A stretch of 64,000 nt of DNA, taken from Coenobita brevimanus (taxonomy: Eukaryota > Arthropoda > Malacostraca > Decapoda > Coenobitidae). The position numbers and the translations under genes were made by a program. The stretch spans positions 22,300,812-22,364,811 of the forward strand of contig CM064732.1 of assembly GCA_032717465.1 (NCBI GenBank), given 5' to 3'. Positions 22,936-35,557 of this stretch are shown piece after piece (the stretch's first letter is position 1; every line of letters starts with the position of its first letter). The notes beneath the pieces are model-generated. The model made no database searches, was not told the origin of the DNA, and saw nothing but the letters and a program-made list of their open reading frames with translations.

Positions 22936-24270
22936 AAATAAACTGCTCTTTTCTTTTTATAGTTTTAACAAATAAAAAAAAAAAAAACTATAGGAAAACA
23001 ACAAATAAATTTTGGACTCCTATAAGAAAACTAAAAAAAAAAAAAAAATCTGAATGGTTGCTTGAATGGTCCCAAGCTTGGTATGGGATGGTGCTTCGTG
23101 GTGTGAAGAGGAGCTGCCAGACACTGCATTCATATATGCAACCAGGGAGAACAAAATATCTCACACCTCAGGCAGATGTGGGTCTCATATACCCAACTTA
23201 TACTCACAAACCCTTAAACTGTGGCAACGGAGCAACTCCCTCACCCCTTGCATGGATACGCAAAGTTAGATAGCTACTGTGGAGAACAGGGCTTTCGGGT
23301 ATTTAGAAGTTAATGAACTAGAAAATGGGACGGGGGGGTGGGGGTAGGTCTCTCAGACCCACCTCTACCTAAGCAGGGCTATTGAAGGCCATACCTAATT
23401 CCCTTATTGCTAAAAGTTCTCTTAAGATGTCTACAGTACAGATTATGAGGCTAACGGAAATATATATAAGTATGAACAAGGTAGGACTCAGACAGCACAT
23501 ACGTCCGTCACCCCAATTAAATATAAGATTTACTGTTTGTTGTAAATCCTATTCTACCAGATGAATAATTTTACATTTTCACATATTTCATTAGTTGGAC
23601 AGTCTTAATCTGCCCTGTGACGTAATTATAGAGAATGCATACCTCCACCAATGGAAATAAAATTTTAAAGATATTGTATTCCTACACTCTCTTGCTTGAC
23701 CACTATCCACCTATCTACCAGATTTCACTGAAAACCGATAAAAATAATTGAGTATATTCTGTGCACAGTAAAACAAACACATAAACAGACACTGATGAAG
23801 AGATCATATTCTTCAGTTTCGTTGCCGGAGGCAAATATGCCACCGTAATAAAGGTCTTATTTAACTTGTAAGAGATCTATAATTATGAAGAGACAGAATA
23901 CGCTTATGATACGTCCTTTAAGAACGACTCATCTTTTTTGTTATCTGCTTTTTTGTTATAACGTCAGGTTGATTTACATATAAGTCGAACACACTGAAGA
24001 GGTTAGAAACAACTTATATAAACTCCTTCAGTATCATCATATCTTACATAATCTGATTCCTGCTGACTCTAAACTATTTTACTAAACTCAACGGACAATT
24101 CATGTAGTAAAGAAGAGAGATGCAACCAACATTAAACCCCTGTAATATCAGAGCGTCTTTTTTACATACACTAATTGTTTATGAAGAACGATTTTGTTCA
24201 GCTGAGAGGAGACATCTCAGGGCGGTATTCTGCTTAGCTTTGGAGGTCTTCTTACACCTCTTCCTCAGTG
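22936..24270. other. Intergenic, no gene recognised
   Basis: Contains A-runs (22975-22987, 23033-23048), a G-run (23330-23345) and AT-rich sequence. A small dyad (TTTTTATAGTTTTAAC / ACTATAGGAAAAC) sits at about 22954-23000. Confidence 0.55.
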
Positions 24271-24274
24271 AATT

Positions 24275-25173
24275 ATTCTATCTATCTGTCTATTGCCAGA
24301 AGCCTCAATCCCGTTCGGGGTAGCCACAAACAAATCACCTCCACGTCGCCCTGTCCCCCGTCATTTCACTGCCCTGCTCCCAACTCACACCCCCCTCTCT
24401 CATATACCTCTCCACCCCATCTCTCCATATCATCCTCGGCCTCCCCTTCCCTCTCCCCCCCTCCACCCCACTCATATACACTCTCTTCGTCAGTCTTTCA
24501 CCCTCTATCCTCTCCACATGGCCAAACTACCTCAGTGTATTCCTCCTAACGCTTCCTATCACATCCACAACCACACCACAACGCTTCTTTATATCCTCAT
24601 TTGTCAGCCTCTCTCTCCATGCGACTCCACAGGCTTCTCTTAAATAACTCATTTCCACTGCTCTCACTACTGACTTGTGTCCTTCCAACAACGTCCAAGC
24701 TTCACTTCCATACGTTAGAGTTGGTATCACAGTACTGTCACGTAGTAACTTTTTCACTTTCATGTTCACTTCCCTGTTTCTTATCACTGCCTTCGAGGAA
24801 CCAGCAACATTTCTTCCCTGCTGTACCCTTTCAAGCACTTCACCCTCCAAACCTCCATCCTTACTCATCACACTACCCAAGTACTTAAATGTACTCACAT
24901 TTTCCAATTCCTCACCATCCAATCTCGCTGTACATTCACTGACTTCACCTCTCTCAAAGACCATCACTTTACTCTTCCCTACATTCACCTTTAGATTCCG
25001 TTTCTTACACACTCTCCCAAACTCATCCACCAAGCCTTGCAGCTCCCCTTCGACTTCACTCAACAACACAGTATCATCTGCAAACAACAGTACATGGAGT
25101 TTCCAAACACTACCCTCTCTCACCAGGGTCACTCCAAGATCCACTACCCTACCTTGTACGTACCTCTTTTATT
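24275..25173 (-). pseudogene. RTE-like LINE 3' fragment C
   Basis: Minus strand, truncated at about 25173. It holds LLFADDTVLLSEVEGEL, FKYLGSVMSKDGG, TYGSEAWTLLEGHK, FGHVERIEGERL and [14 protein letters not shown]. The main frame runs 25144-24527, with a stop at the usual RWFGH Trp and again near the end. The 3' tail is TTCTGGCAATAGACAGATAG. At the position of the MITE found in copy E it has an uninterrupted CTTCACTCAACAACACAG, so it serves as the empty-site reference. Confidence 0.85.
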
Positions 25174-25935
25174 CTATCTATTGCGCTTTAATAATATCCT
25201 GAACGTAACTCTTGAAAAATGCGTCAATATTAAAACGATGTAAATAGATAACGAGAGGATGTGAGTATGCAGTATACAAGATAAATCGGTAAGGAAGTAG
25301 TGTTATGCAATCTCCTATGCCACCTAGAATAAGAGTGTCTGAGTCAAGGGGCTAAGCACGTTCGGTCTGAATTTTACGACAGGAGTGGCATTTTTTCGGT
25401 CCAAGCTACGTTAGGCTGAAAATTTGTTGATGTAAGTGAGGAGTTTAAGAGGACGGAAGGGAGGGAGAGGGGAAGGAAAGAAAAATGTGAGGCTATGATG
25501 AAGGGGGCTGGATGGGGCTGGGAAGGGTGGGACGAGGGAACTGAAAATAAGCAGCGCAAAAAGGGTTTGAAAACATGCAAATAATGGAAGGATAATAAAG
25601 CATAACAGATATTATAGGGGAGGCGGTAAAAATGAGCCAAAAAGTAAATAAACAAATAAATGAAAACGGAAGGCATGCAAAAGTGAAGAGATGTGAAGAA
25701 TAAGGGTAAAACGTATACAAGGAGGCAGCTGTAGCTAGGGAAATTGGAGGGTTGAGAAAATAAATGAAATGATAAACATGTGCAACGATAAGGGACTTGA
25801 AATACAAGAAGAGAGGAAATGCAATATAAATAAGTATTAGAAGGAGAGGAAGGAGGAGGGGGTAAAGTAAAAAAAAAAAAAAAAAAAAGGAAAAACGAGA
25901 GTAGAAATTCAACAACGCAAAAAACAAGTAAATAA
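25174..25935. other. Purine-rich spacer, no gene
   Basis: A/G-rich from about 25430 on, with an A-run at 25869-25887. The minus-strand Phe/Ser-rich ORFs are composition artefacts. Confidence 0.6.
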
Positions 25936-25939
25936 TCAT

Positions 25940-26160
25940 ATATAGCGAGATGGGTCAAGAAAGGAGGTCGAGAACAAATATTAGTTATCGCAAAAAAAGG
26001 AAGTACCGTAAATATGGTAGTGACTAGTATTAAAGAGAAGCGCAGCAGACATGGAAAAGAAGAAGGCAGACACAGTCATGTAACGCAAAAAGAGAGAGAA
26101 GTCAAAGACGATGATAGAAATTATAAAAATAAAATATCAGAATAATGAAAGTCATTAAAA

Positions 26161-26235
<75 letters not shown>

Positions 26236-26450
26236 CGGGATGGGTAAAGAAAGGAGGCTGAGAACAATTATTAGTTATCGCAAAAAAAATGGTAAAAATG
26301 GTAGTGACTAGCATTGAAGAGAAGCGCTTCAGACAGGGAAAAGAAGAAGGCAGACACCCTTATGTAACGCAAGAAGAGAGATAAGTAAAAGACGATGATT
26401 GAAACTATAAAAATAAATTAACAGAAAAATCAGTCATTGAATAATTTAGA

Positions 26451-26519
<69 letters not shown>
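25940..26519. repeat. Tandem duplication of about 290 bp, each unit ending in (TA)n
   Basis: Unit 1 (about 25944-26233) and unit 2 (about 26234-26519) share the order GATGGGT, AAAGAAAGGAGG-like sequence, ATTAGTTATCGCAAAAAAA, ATGGTAGTGACTAG, AAGAGAAGCGC, TATGTAACGCAA-like sequence and AGACGATGAT, followed by a (TA)n array (26165-26233 and 26453-26519). Divergence is moderate. Confidence 0.85.
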
Positions 26520-26521
<2 letters not shown>

Positions 26522-26610
26522 AAACAGGTAAGGAGACAGGAGAAAATAGATACATAAAAGAAATAATAAGTATTATGCAACACATACGAAGGAAGAATCG
26601 TTTACGTACT

Positions 26611-26658
<48 letters not shown>

Positions 26659-27228
26659 CATATAATAACAATAGGCTTAAAAAGATTGCGGAGAGAACAG
26701 ACCGAAACTGGAAAAGGACAATAACTGAAAATATGGAACGAATAAAAAAGGGAACTGGAAGAAGGTAAAATGATTAAATAAAGTACTACAAGGACACCAA
26801 AAGGAAGAGAAGGTAGTTGAAAATAATAGAAAGATGATAAGGGGGGCCTCCTAAATTGGGGATAGGAGGCATGACAATTATAGGGAAAAAAAAAAAGTAA
26901 GGAAGAAGGAAAATGGAATTAAGTAAATAAGACAATGAGGAAGAAACAGATGTTACTTTAGACAAGATAATAACTACTAAGAGATGGTCACTGAATGAAA
27001 GAGAAAAAGGAGGAAAGGTGAAAACAAAAAGTCAGCAATGCAAAAGACAACATAGAGGAAAAATGATCAGATGACAAACTAGATAATATTTTAATTGGAA
27101 AAATTAGTTCATAAACGTTAAATGGAAATTTCGTTTATTTATTAACTTTGGTGTGCCTCTGCGTGTGGAAACTTGTTGAGTAATCCTGTTGTTGCTGAAA
27201 CATATTGCGTTAGATGAGTTGATGGATA
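26520..27228. other. A/G-rich spacer with (GA)n
   Basis: (GA)n at about 26612-26656; the remainder is A-rich with no recognisable gene. Confidence 0.6.

Positions 27229-27300
<72 letters not shown>
27229..27300. repeat. (TA)n array at the left edge of the LTR element
   Basis: Near-pure TA. The LTR starts directly after it at 27301, and the same microsatellite resumes at 33657 beyond the other LTR. Confidence 0.95.
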
Positions 27301-27305
<5 letters not shown>

Positions 27306-28093
27306 CGGAACAGAGAAAGATAATGTACACTTTAAGTGAGAATACTAATAATCACTACTGTCCCGTAAAGGTCCAGGTTCAAAACAAAGAGTTAGGTAAA
27401 ATTACAAGTTAAAGTTTAATGCTCAAACTAACAACAAAACATTCAGGACTCATTAGGATAATGTAATGGCAAAAACAGGTTAAATATATGGTTAACTGCA
27501 ATAGCCTCTATTAACACGAAATTAGCATGAGTAAATTTATCTAAGTCAGCCCTGTTAAAATGAGATACCAGATAATACTCAGTCAATGCCAGATACATAT
27601 TATTACAGATACAAAATATTATTAATGATGGCTGATAGTAAAACTTCACGCTAAGCACAAAAACATCACTAGGCCTACAAATCAACACCTTATGTTACAC
27701 AGTACAAGAACAAAATGTAATAACACTCATACTCAAATTACACAGCAGTTGCTAGATGGTTGGAGACTTCCTGGGCACTCACAATAATAGCAACTGTACA
27801 GGGGAGGACAGAGATGTGAGCAAAATGAGGAGTAGATCTAAGTGGCAATAATGCAGAGACTGAGCTCATTATATAGGGGCCAGCAGAGCTTGATACAACT
27901 TGTAAGAAAGACGCGCAAATGAACCCATAGGGGACAAAGAGCTGACAATCCTACTCTGTACAACAGAAACGACGACTTACTCTACTATAACGGTAGAAGG
28001 GGGGACTGAGGCAGAACACGCTCGTGATTAGACATGCAGCATACTGTGCGTTAAAATTACACAAAGGATGATGAAATCACAGGCCATGTAACA
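27301..28093 (-). repeat. 3' LTR of the Gmr1-like element
   Basis: Starts TGTTGCGGAAC and ends GGCCATGTAACA in plus-strand view. It matches 32865-33655 with scattered substitutions and a 2-bp indel. Confidence 0.92.
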
Positions 28094-28102
28094 CCTCCCC
28101 AC
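28094..28102 (-). other. Polypurine tract of the Gmr1-like element
   Basis: The minus strand reads GTGGGGAGG immediately before the 3' LTR, the expected site of plus-strand DNA priming. Confidence 0.7.
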
Positions 28103-28154
28103 AAAGAAAAAGAAATTTACAAAGGAAATTTCTTATTACTCTTAAACAATCTGT

Positions 28155-28670
28155 CTAAAGTCTAGATAAGCAATCTGCAATAACATTTTCTTTCCCCTTG
28201 ACATGTTGTATGTCTAATGAATACTCCTGAAGAAGTAGACTCCATCTTGTCAATCTCTGATTTTTATCTTTAAACTTACTAAGGAATTTCAGTGGGTTAT
28301 GATCGGTATAAATGACTATGGGGTCAAAACCAGAACACAAATAAAATGAAAAATGCTGTAAACCCAAAATCAAGGCCAAAAGCTCTTTCTCAATAGTTGA
28401 GTAGTTCTTTTGAGGTGGAGTGAACTTCTTACTGTAATAAGATACAGGATGTTCAATACCCTGATCATCCTCTTGCAGCAAAACAGCCCCAGCTCCTATA
28501 TCACTTGCATCAACAGACATCTTAAAAGGCTTAGCAAAATTTGGAGTAGCGAGCACTGGCTGACTTAATAGGATAGCTTTAAGTTTGCTGAAAGAGGATT
28601 CACAGTTATCGGTCCAGACAAATTTAACTCCCTTTTTCTGGTGATACAAGAATTGAAAAGTTAAGAACAA
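28155..28670 (-). pseudogene. RNase H region of pol, frameshifted from RT
   Basis: Carries FVWTDNCESSFSKLK, the catalytic MSVDASDIGAGAVLLQ, STIEKELLALILGLQHF, VIYTDHNPLKFL and the terminal VKGKENVIADCLSRL, all typical of Ty3/gypsy RNase H. It overlaps the end of the upstream pol frame at 28624-28670; a one-base frame change near 28660 separates them. The stop at 28155 is the natural end of pol. Confidence 0.88.
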
Positions 28671-31262
28671 ATCTCCTGTAATAACCTACCATTCCCAAAA
28701 ATCTTTGTAGCTCTTTCCTACTTTTAGGTCTGTGAAGATCACTTATAACCTGAACCTTAGCTCCTGGTGGTGCAACATGTCCATCACCAATTACATACCC
28801 AAGGTACTGAACTTTAGCTTGACCAAACTCACACTTTGATAAATTAGCTACAAGATTAGCATGAACCAAACGCTCAAGAAATTTACTGACATGGCATAAG
28901 TGATCTTTCCAGTTGTCACTGAAGATTAATACATCATCAATATAAACAACACACCCTGCCAAACCCTCTGTTACAACATTCATGAGCTTCTGAAATGTGG
29001 CTGGTGCATTCTTCATACCATATGGCATTACAGAACATGCAAAAGTCTTTCCTAGTGTTACAAAACATGAGATCTCCCTAGCACGTTCAGTCATAGGTAC
29101 TTGCCAGTATCCCTTTAACAAATCAAACTTACTTATGTACCTAGCCTTTCCGATCTTGTCTATGCAATCTTCCACGCGAGGGAGAGGGTATGTGTCTGTT
29201 TTGGTTATCTGATTAACACGTCGGTAGTCGATGCAAAGCCGCTGTGACCCACCTGGCTTAGGGACTAGAGTGACAGGAGAACTCCACTCGCTCTGACAGG
29301 GCTCAATCATCTTGTGGTCCAACAGGTAGCCAAGCTCCTTCTGGATGAGAGGAACTTTCACTGGGTTCACAAGGTAAGGAGGCAATTTAATTGGCTTTGC
29401 GTCTCCAACATCGACATCATGCATCAACACAGTGGTTCTTCCTGGAGTGGCACGGAACACTTGCGGGTACTCCTGCAGTAATGCCGAAAACTCCTGCCTT
29501 TCCTCTGGAGCTAGATGAGAAAGCTTAGTCTGGAGATCATTCATGATATCAGGATTCTTCCCCAAACTGTCACTCAGGCTCATACTGCATGGGAGAGCTT
29601 CACTTGCAGACTCGGGTGGAACAGCTACAGTGCAGACTGGATTATTTTCGTCCCGCCTGTGATATAACTTTAGCATGTTGATGTGACATAGTTGCTTGTT
29701 CTTACTACGATCTGGTGTGGCGATGACATAGCTGACATCACTGAGTTTCTTCTCCACGAAATAAGGACCACTAAACTTGGCTTGAAGAGGTTGCCCATGA
29801 ACTGGTAGCAGAATCAAAACCTGATCTCCTGGCTGAAAGTGGCGTAACCTGGACTTCTTATCATACCAAGTCTTCATCTTCTGAGCAGCTCCTAAATTCT
29901 CTCTCGCCAGCTGTAAAGCAGTGGACAGCCGTTCTTTGAACTTCATCACATACTCCAGCAGGTTGACGTCATCTTCCTCCGACAGCCAGCATTCCTTGAG
30001 TAGCTTAAGGGGTCCTCTTACTTCATGGCCAAACAGTAGTTCAAAGAGTGAGAAGCCCAGTGATTCATTTGGAGATTCTCTTGCGGCAAACACAACGAAT
30101 GGAAGATCTTTATCCCAGTCTTTCTGATGTTCCAAACAGTATTTCTTGAGCATCGATTTGAGTGTTTGATGATATCTCTCCAACGCTCCTTGGGTCTGGG
30201 GATGGTAAGCTGAAGACGTGATCTGGGTGATGCCCAACTCTTTCAGAGACTGCTTGAAAACGTTTGACATGAAATTACTTCCCCGGTCTGAATGTACCTC
30301 CTTGGGCAGACCAAACTTTGTGAAGAACCCTAGCATTTCCTTAACCACGTTCTTTGCTGAGATATTTCTAAGTGGAATGGCTTCAGGATAACGAGTAGCC
30401 ATATCAATCATGATCAACACATAAGAAAATCCTGAAGAAGTCTTAGGAAGAGGGCCCACAATATCCACCAACACACGGGTGAATGGCGCCTCAAAAGGAG
30501 GAATGGGAACTAGAGGTGCAACCTTTTCGGTCTGATTACACTTCCCCACAACTTGACAGTTGTGACAAGACTTACAATACCAGGAAACATCCCTGAAGAT
30601 ACCTGGCCAGTACAAGTGTTTCAAAATGCGTGCCACAGTCTTCCTCACTCCAAGGTGTCCTGCCAAACTGGAATCATGAGCCACTCTAATGATATCCTGC
30701 CTACAAACACGAGGGATGACAACTTGATGTACAACCTCCCATTCACAGTCGGCTGATGCTGTTGGGGGTCTCCACTTCCTCATAAGTACTCCTGAATTTA
30801 TATAATAACAAGTAGAAGCACCAGCTGACTCTTCCTCACTGCAAGCAGAGTTAGCTAGACCTTTCAACTTAGGGTCAGCAACCTGCAACTCAACCAACTC
30901 TTGATGAGACAAATTATCAACACTACGGGGTAATGCCTCATCTGGTGAGTGGTCCAAATTAGCAAGAAAAGTGTCAGCTAGGATAACATCATCATCATCA
31001 TTATCCTCTAAGTCACCAGTAACTTTAGACTTAGCCCTAGTGACAGCACATGCAGGGAACACATCAGGGACATCACAATCATGGGTCGCAGCCACTGGCT
31101 CACCAGACAACTGAGGAGCTGGACACATCTGACTTCCACCAATATCATTTCCAAGTAAGAAAGTTACACATGACATTGGGAGTGTCTCAACCAACCCAAC
31201 CATAACGGAACCATTAACAAAACCAGACTCTAAATTCACTCTGCACAAAGGGACAGAGAAGT
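28624..31262 (-). pseudogene. Pol: protease tail, integrase, reverse transcriptase (integrase first)
   Basis: The long frame has 874 codons, counted from 31248. The integrase zinc finger uses H191, H198, C225 and C228. The catalytic core has D262 (VLVDIVGPL), D321 (VHSDRGSNF) and E357 (QTQGALERYH), with the DX35E spacing. A GPY-like FSGPYFV module lies near 493. RT follows with D709 (FDLLKGYWQVPM) and YIDD at 769-772. All catalytic residues are present. The frame begins by a one-base shift from the gag-protease frame near 31260; no slippery heptamer is evident, so a mutation is likelier than programmed frameshifting. Confidence 0.9.
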
Positions 31263-32783
31263 AATTATTCCCTGTAAGATTACAGTTTCATCAGAGGAAT
31301 TAACATTAGGGCCTAGAACACTGGTCAGCATAAGGGATTGGCAAGCACCTGTATCACGATATATTTTAACTGATTTCCTGTCATTACTGTCCAGAGGACT
31401 GACAAAACCATCAGACAGGAAATTAACACATGAACTCTTGAGAGTGTCACCCACGTTACTGCTCAAAAGAGGAGCTCCATCATGAGAATTTAAGTTACCC
31501 CTCAAAGCAGGTTCAGTTAACTCAGTTAAAGAATTCTGGGAACTCTCCAGAGTGGACACTAGACCAATTGACTGAATATTTAAAGACTCCTTTTTGTTCA
31601 CATCACGCTGTCTCCTGAAACATCTCTCCGTAGTATGACCAAGCTTACTACAATAAGTACATTTACTTTTCTGAAATCTAGAGGTGAAGCTGGTATTTAC
31701 TTCCTGAGAAACATCATCTTTATTTTCTTTCCTGTTACCTGTACTCTGAGTAGAGGCAACGTACTTACTCTCAGCTTTCCCTTTTTCTCTAGAATATCTT
31801 TTGTGAGTGAGAACATATTCATCAGCTAAAACTGCAGCATCAGACTAATTATCTACTCTTTTCTCATAAAGATATAGGCTTACATCTTTACTAATACACC
31901 TCTTGAAATCCTCCAGCAAAATCATCTGCTTAAATTTACCAAAATCAGAATCCACATTCTTAGAATTTAACCACTGCTCTAACAGATCTTCTTTGATTTT
32001 TGCATACTCAACATGGGATTGCTTATCTTGCTTGTAAGTTGTCCTAAATTTTACTCTATAGGCTTCAGGAACAAGCTCATAGGCCTTAAGAATCAAGCTC
32101 TTAACTACATCATAATTATCACATTGATCCTGAGGCAAAGATGCATAAGTTACTTGTGCTTTACTGGTGAGAACAGTTTGACGGAGTACTGGCCAATACT
32201 TTTTGGGCCAATTAAAACGTGTAGCTACCCTCTCAAACAACTGAAAATACTTTGTTAAATCAGATTCATTAAAAGGAGGGACAAGTTTAACATTTTTAGC
32301 CACATCAAAATCATCAGAGCTAGATGATCCAGTTCCACCTTGTTTCATGCGATACTCATGGTCTGCCTGAATCCTAGCAAGTTCAATTTGTGCGTGAGCC
32401 TGTACCTGTGCCTCTTGAATACGAGCATTTGCCTGAAATTCAGCCTCCTGAATACGAGCCTGAGACTCCGCCTCCTTAGCCTGAGACTCAGCCTCCTTAG
32501 CACGTGCTTGAAATTCAGCCTCCTTAACACGAGCCTCCTTCAGGGCTAGCTGTAACTTAGCTAATTCAATCTGCGTTTGCTCATTTGGAGGAGTTACATT
32601 AAACAAGCTTTTATTAATCATGCCAACAATTTGATCTTTTGAATGATGAGAGTGAACTGCAATTCCCAATTGTTGAGCAACAAGCTTAAGTTCATTCTTT
32701 GTTCTGTTTTCTACATCACACACTGTTTGCACATTAGACAAAAAATCTTTGGCTTCATCAAGTGTAGTAATAGTAGACATCAT
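31236..32783 (-). pseudogene. Gag-protease with SCAN-like capsid region and one in-frame stop
   Basis: The start is chosen at the double ATG at 32783. The N-terminal part has a coiled coil of AEFQA/AESQA-type repeats. The capsid-like part runs from VKLVPPFNESDLTKYF to YLYEKRVDN, and its YRVKFRTTYKQ...FKQMILLEDFKR portion looks SCAN-like. A TAG near 31847 follows; beyond it the same frame continues with a CCHC knuckle (CTYCSKLGHTTERC, about 31640) and a protease motif IYRDTGACQSL (about 31340). It ends at 31236 after drifting out of the pol frame. Confidence 0.85.
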
Positions 32784-32848
32784 GAATAAATCACAGTCAC
32801 AAAATATCAAGCAATATCCTTATGATAATATCCTGAATATCCTGATAA

Positions 32849-32858
32849 GAGGTCGCCA
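32849..32858 (-). other. Primer-binding site of the Gmr1-like element
   Basis: The minus strand reads TGGCGACCTC six bases after the 5' LTR. It begins with TGG, as expected for pairing with a tRNA CCA end. The tRNA identity is not assigned. Confidence 0.6.
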
Positions 32859-32864
32859 AATTTA

Positions 32865-33655
32865 TGTTGCGGAACAGAGAAAGATAATGTACACTTTAAG
32901 TGAGAATACTAATAATCACTACTGTCCCGTAAAGGTCCAGGTTCAAAACAAAGAGTTAGGTAAAATTACAAGTTAAAGTTTAATGCTCAAACTAACAACA
33001 AAACATTCAGGACTCATAAGGATAATGTAATGGCAAAAACAGGTTAAATATATGGTTAACTGCAATAGCCTCTATTAACACGAAATTAGCATGAGTAAAT
33101 TTATCTAAGTCAGCCCTGTTAAAATGAGATACCAGATAATACTCAGTGAATGCCAGATATATATTATTACAGATACAAAATACTATTAATGATGGCTGAT
33201 AGTAAAACTTCACACTAAGCACAAAAACCTCACTAGGCCTATAAATTAACACCTTATGCTATACAGTAAGAACAAAATGTAATAACACTCATACTCAAAT
33301 TACACAGCAGTTGCTAGATGGTTGGAGACTTCCTGAGCACTCACAATAATAACAACTGTACAGGGGAGGAAAGAGATGTGAGCAAAATGAGGAGTAGATC
33401 TAAGTGGCAATAATGCAGAGACTGAGCTCATTATATAGGGGCCAGCAGAGCTTGATACAACTTGTAAGAAGGACGCGCAAATGAAGCCATAGGGGACAAA
33501 GAGCTGACAATCCTACACTGTACAACAGAAAGGACGACTTACTCTACTATAACGGTAGAAGGAGGGACTGAGGCAGAACACGCTCGTGATCAGACATGCA
33601 GCATACTGTGCGTTAAAATTACACAAAGGATGATGAAATCACAGGCCATGTAACA
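32865..33655 (-). repeat. 5' LTR of the Gmr1-like element
   Basis: TGTTGCGGAAC to CCATGTAACA, 791 bp, paired with 27301-28093. It should carry the element promoter; I could not place a TATA box with confidence. Confidence 0.92.

Positions 33656-33656
<1 letters not shown>

Positions 33657-33747
<91 letters not shown>
33657..33747. repeat. (TA)n array at the right edge of the LTR element
   Basis: Near-pure TA directly after the LTR. Confidence 0.95.
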
Positions 33748-33749
<2 letters not shown>

Positions 33750-34500
33750 AAAAGATCCATGGAGAAAATAAATTCAATGAAAAAGGAGAGGTAAGTCATC
33801 GAGTGGAGGGAAAATAGATTGATCGTGAAAAAGGTAAGACTTTTCATGGTGGAAAACAGGTTCTCAGGGGAATAGGTACATCCTCTGTGGGTAGGATACA
33901 GATTCGTGAGAGAATGGATAAGACTCCTTCAAAGATGGAATACTGATTCATGGGGCATAGACAGACTCCCTCTTGTGGAGAAAAGAGGCACATCCACCCC
34001 ACTGTGGGAAAATTACCCTTTGAGACAATAGTGAAGTTCAGTATAGATGAAAATAGGCCCATGATCTGAGGATGGTTCATGCTGGAAAATATGTCCACAG
34101 AGGAAAGGAATCCAAATTGAAAAATAAATTTATGATATCGGGTTAAAATAAGTCTATAGGAGAAAATATGTTATTTTGGGGAATAAGGGTCTCCCCATGG
34201 AGAGAAAAAAGATCCATTAAAAAAAAAAAAATGATCTGTGGTGGGGGACGCTCCATGAATAAATAAAAGTTTTATGGAGGAGAAGGTTCAAGGAGAAATT
34301 ATCCCAGTTTGGTAAACAGATCAACTGGGTAAATATAGATCTACTGGGGCACTGGTCTCCACATGGAAGTAAATTAGGTCCATGACACAATACTTATATT
34401 GAGAAAACATGTCGCTGGGGAATGGAGATCATTGAGGAATAATGGCATATATAGGAACAGGTCCATGGCGAAAAATAATATGGGTGTGGGGTTGATCGCA
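33748..34500. repeat. Degenerate minisatellite, GTCCATGGGGAAAATA-like unit
   Basis: A loosely repeating unit of about 30 bp recurs with variants of TCCATGG-GAAAATAGG (33753, 34012, 34195, 34358, 34463 and others). Related sequence occurs at about 14600-14700. No ORF. Confidence 0.6.
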
Positions 34501-35555
34501 AGGAGATATAGCTTGCTACAGGACAATGTTACTGTAGTTGTTTGTCTTTTCAACTGGTATAAATCTTGAAAATCGACATTCCCTGATTGGGGAGGGGAAT
34601 ACAGAATCCGCTCCTTTACTAATCCTTACTTATACCAGCACATTCCAAAAATTTTCACCGTGTCACGAAGATTATGGGTAAATATAGGAGCAATCTATAT
34701 AACAATATTTTATCAAGCTTAAATATAATTAAAACAAACGATTAAAAAAAATGTGTTTAAACATCTCTCCGATGAGACTTACTCTACTGATCATCCAGAA
34801 GCGCTTACTGTAATCACACGAGTATTCACCGCCTACATTTCCTAAAGAAAGGTCTTGTTCAGGCCTATCAACAGAATATAATGAAAACCAATGAAAAAAA
34901 AATGTTAACAAGAAAATATACGAGGACATTGGTTATCTAAGTGTCAATCCAATGTTTTGCTGCATCTCTGTACCCCGCGCACTGATGGGAATTTAGCAGA
35001 CACCCTCTTGCTTGCATCACACCGCCTCTCAACTGTTGCCGTTATCTTGCCTCTTTTTATTGGTTTTAGCTGCGTTTTACGAGTACTGTGTATAAATCTG
35101 AGGTCTTTCTCCCTACTTCCAAACCTTCTGTCCACGTAGGCTACTCCCTATCCGAACCTCCCTCTTCTCCACCCTTCCTCCACTCCCTTCCTCTCCCAAC
35201 ATCTTTCCCTTCCTCTCCCACACCATCTTCTTTCATTCTCTCCTCTCTTTACACTTTCTTATTCCTCTCAGTTCCAACACCCTTTCCTCCCTCCCTATCA
35301 AAACTTTACATGCCATCCCTCTCTCCCTCCCTCCCATGTACAGTGTCCACAAAGTCATATAATCAACAATTAAATTTATTTTGCCCTCCCAATGAGTAAA
35401 TATGCACAAGCTAAATATATATTTCAATAATACCTATTATGTTCTGTTGTCCTAGAGGAATGCATGTGACGTTTTATTTTGCCAGTATTATAGCTGGTAA
35501 CTATTTAATGTGCTCAGTCGATCATTAAAGATTAATAACCGTTGGTCAGTTTGAC
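34501..35555. other. No gene recognised
   Basis: AT-rich to about 34950, then pyrimidine-rich CCTCTCCC-like sequence (35150-35340). Small ORFs are compositional. Confidence 0.55.
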
Positions 35556-35557
35556 CA

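Larger units (their letters stand above)
27301..33655 (-). mobile_element. Gmr1-like Ty3/gypsy LTR retrotransposon, nearly complete
   Basis: Two LTRs (793 and 791 bp, about 2-3% different by eye) with TG...CA ends bracket gag, protease, integrase, RT and RNase H on the minus strand. Integrase lies before RT, the reverse of ordinary Ty3/gypsy; that order, with a gypsy-type RT, defines Gmr1-like elements. The gag has SCAN-like sequence, which fits published proposals that SCAN derives from a Gmr1-like gag. The element sits in a (TA)n array, which hides the target duplication. It has one stop in gag and frame changes near 31260 and 28660, so it is recently dead or close to an active relative. 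Confidence 0.9.

Noticed and set aside
31236..31262. Programmed frameshift between gag-protease and pol of the Gmr1-like element
   Set aside because: No slippery heptamer or evident downstream structure; a one-base deletion explains it more simply, although an intact relative would be needed to settle it.
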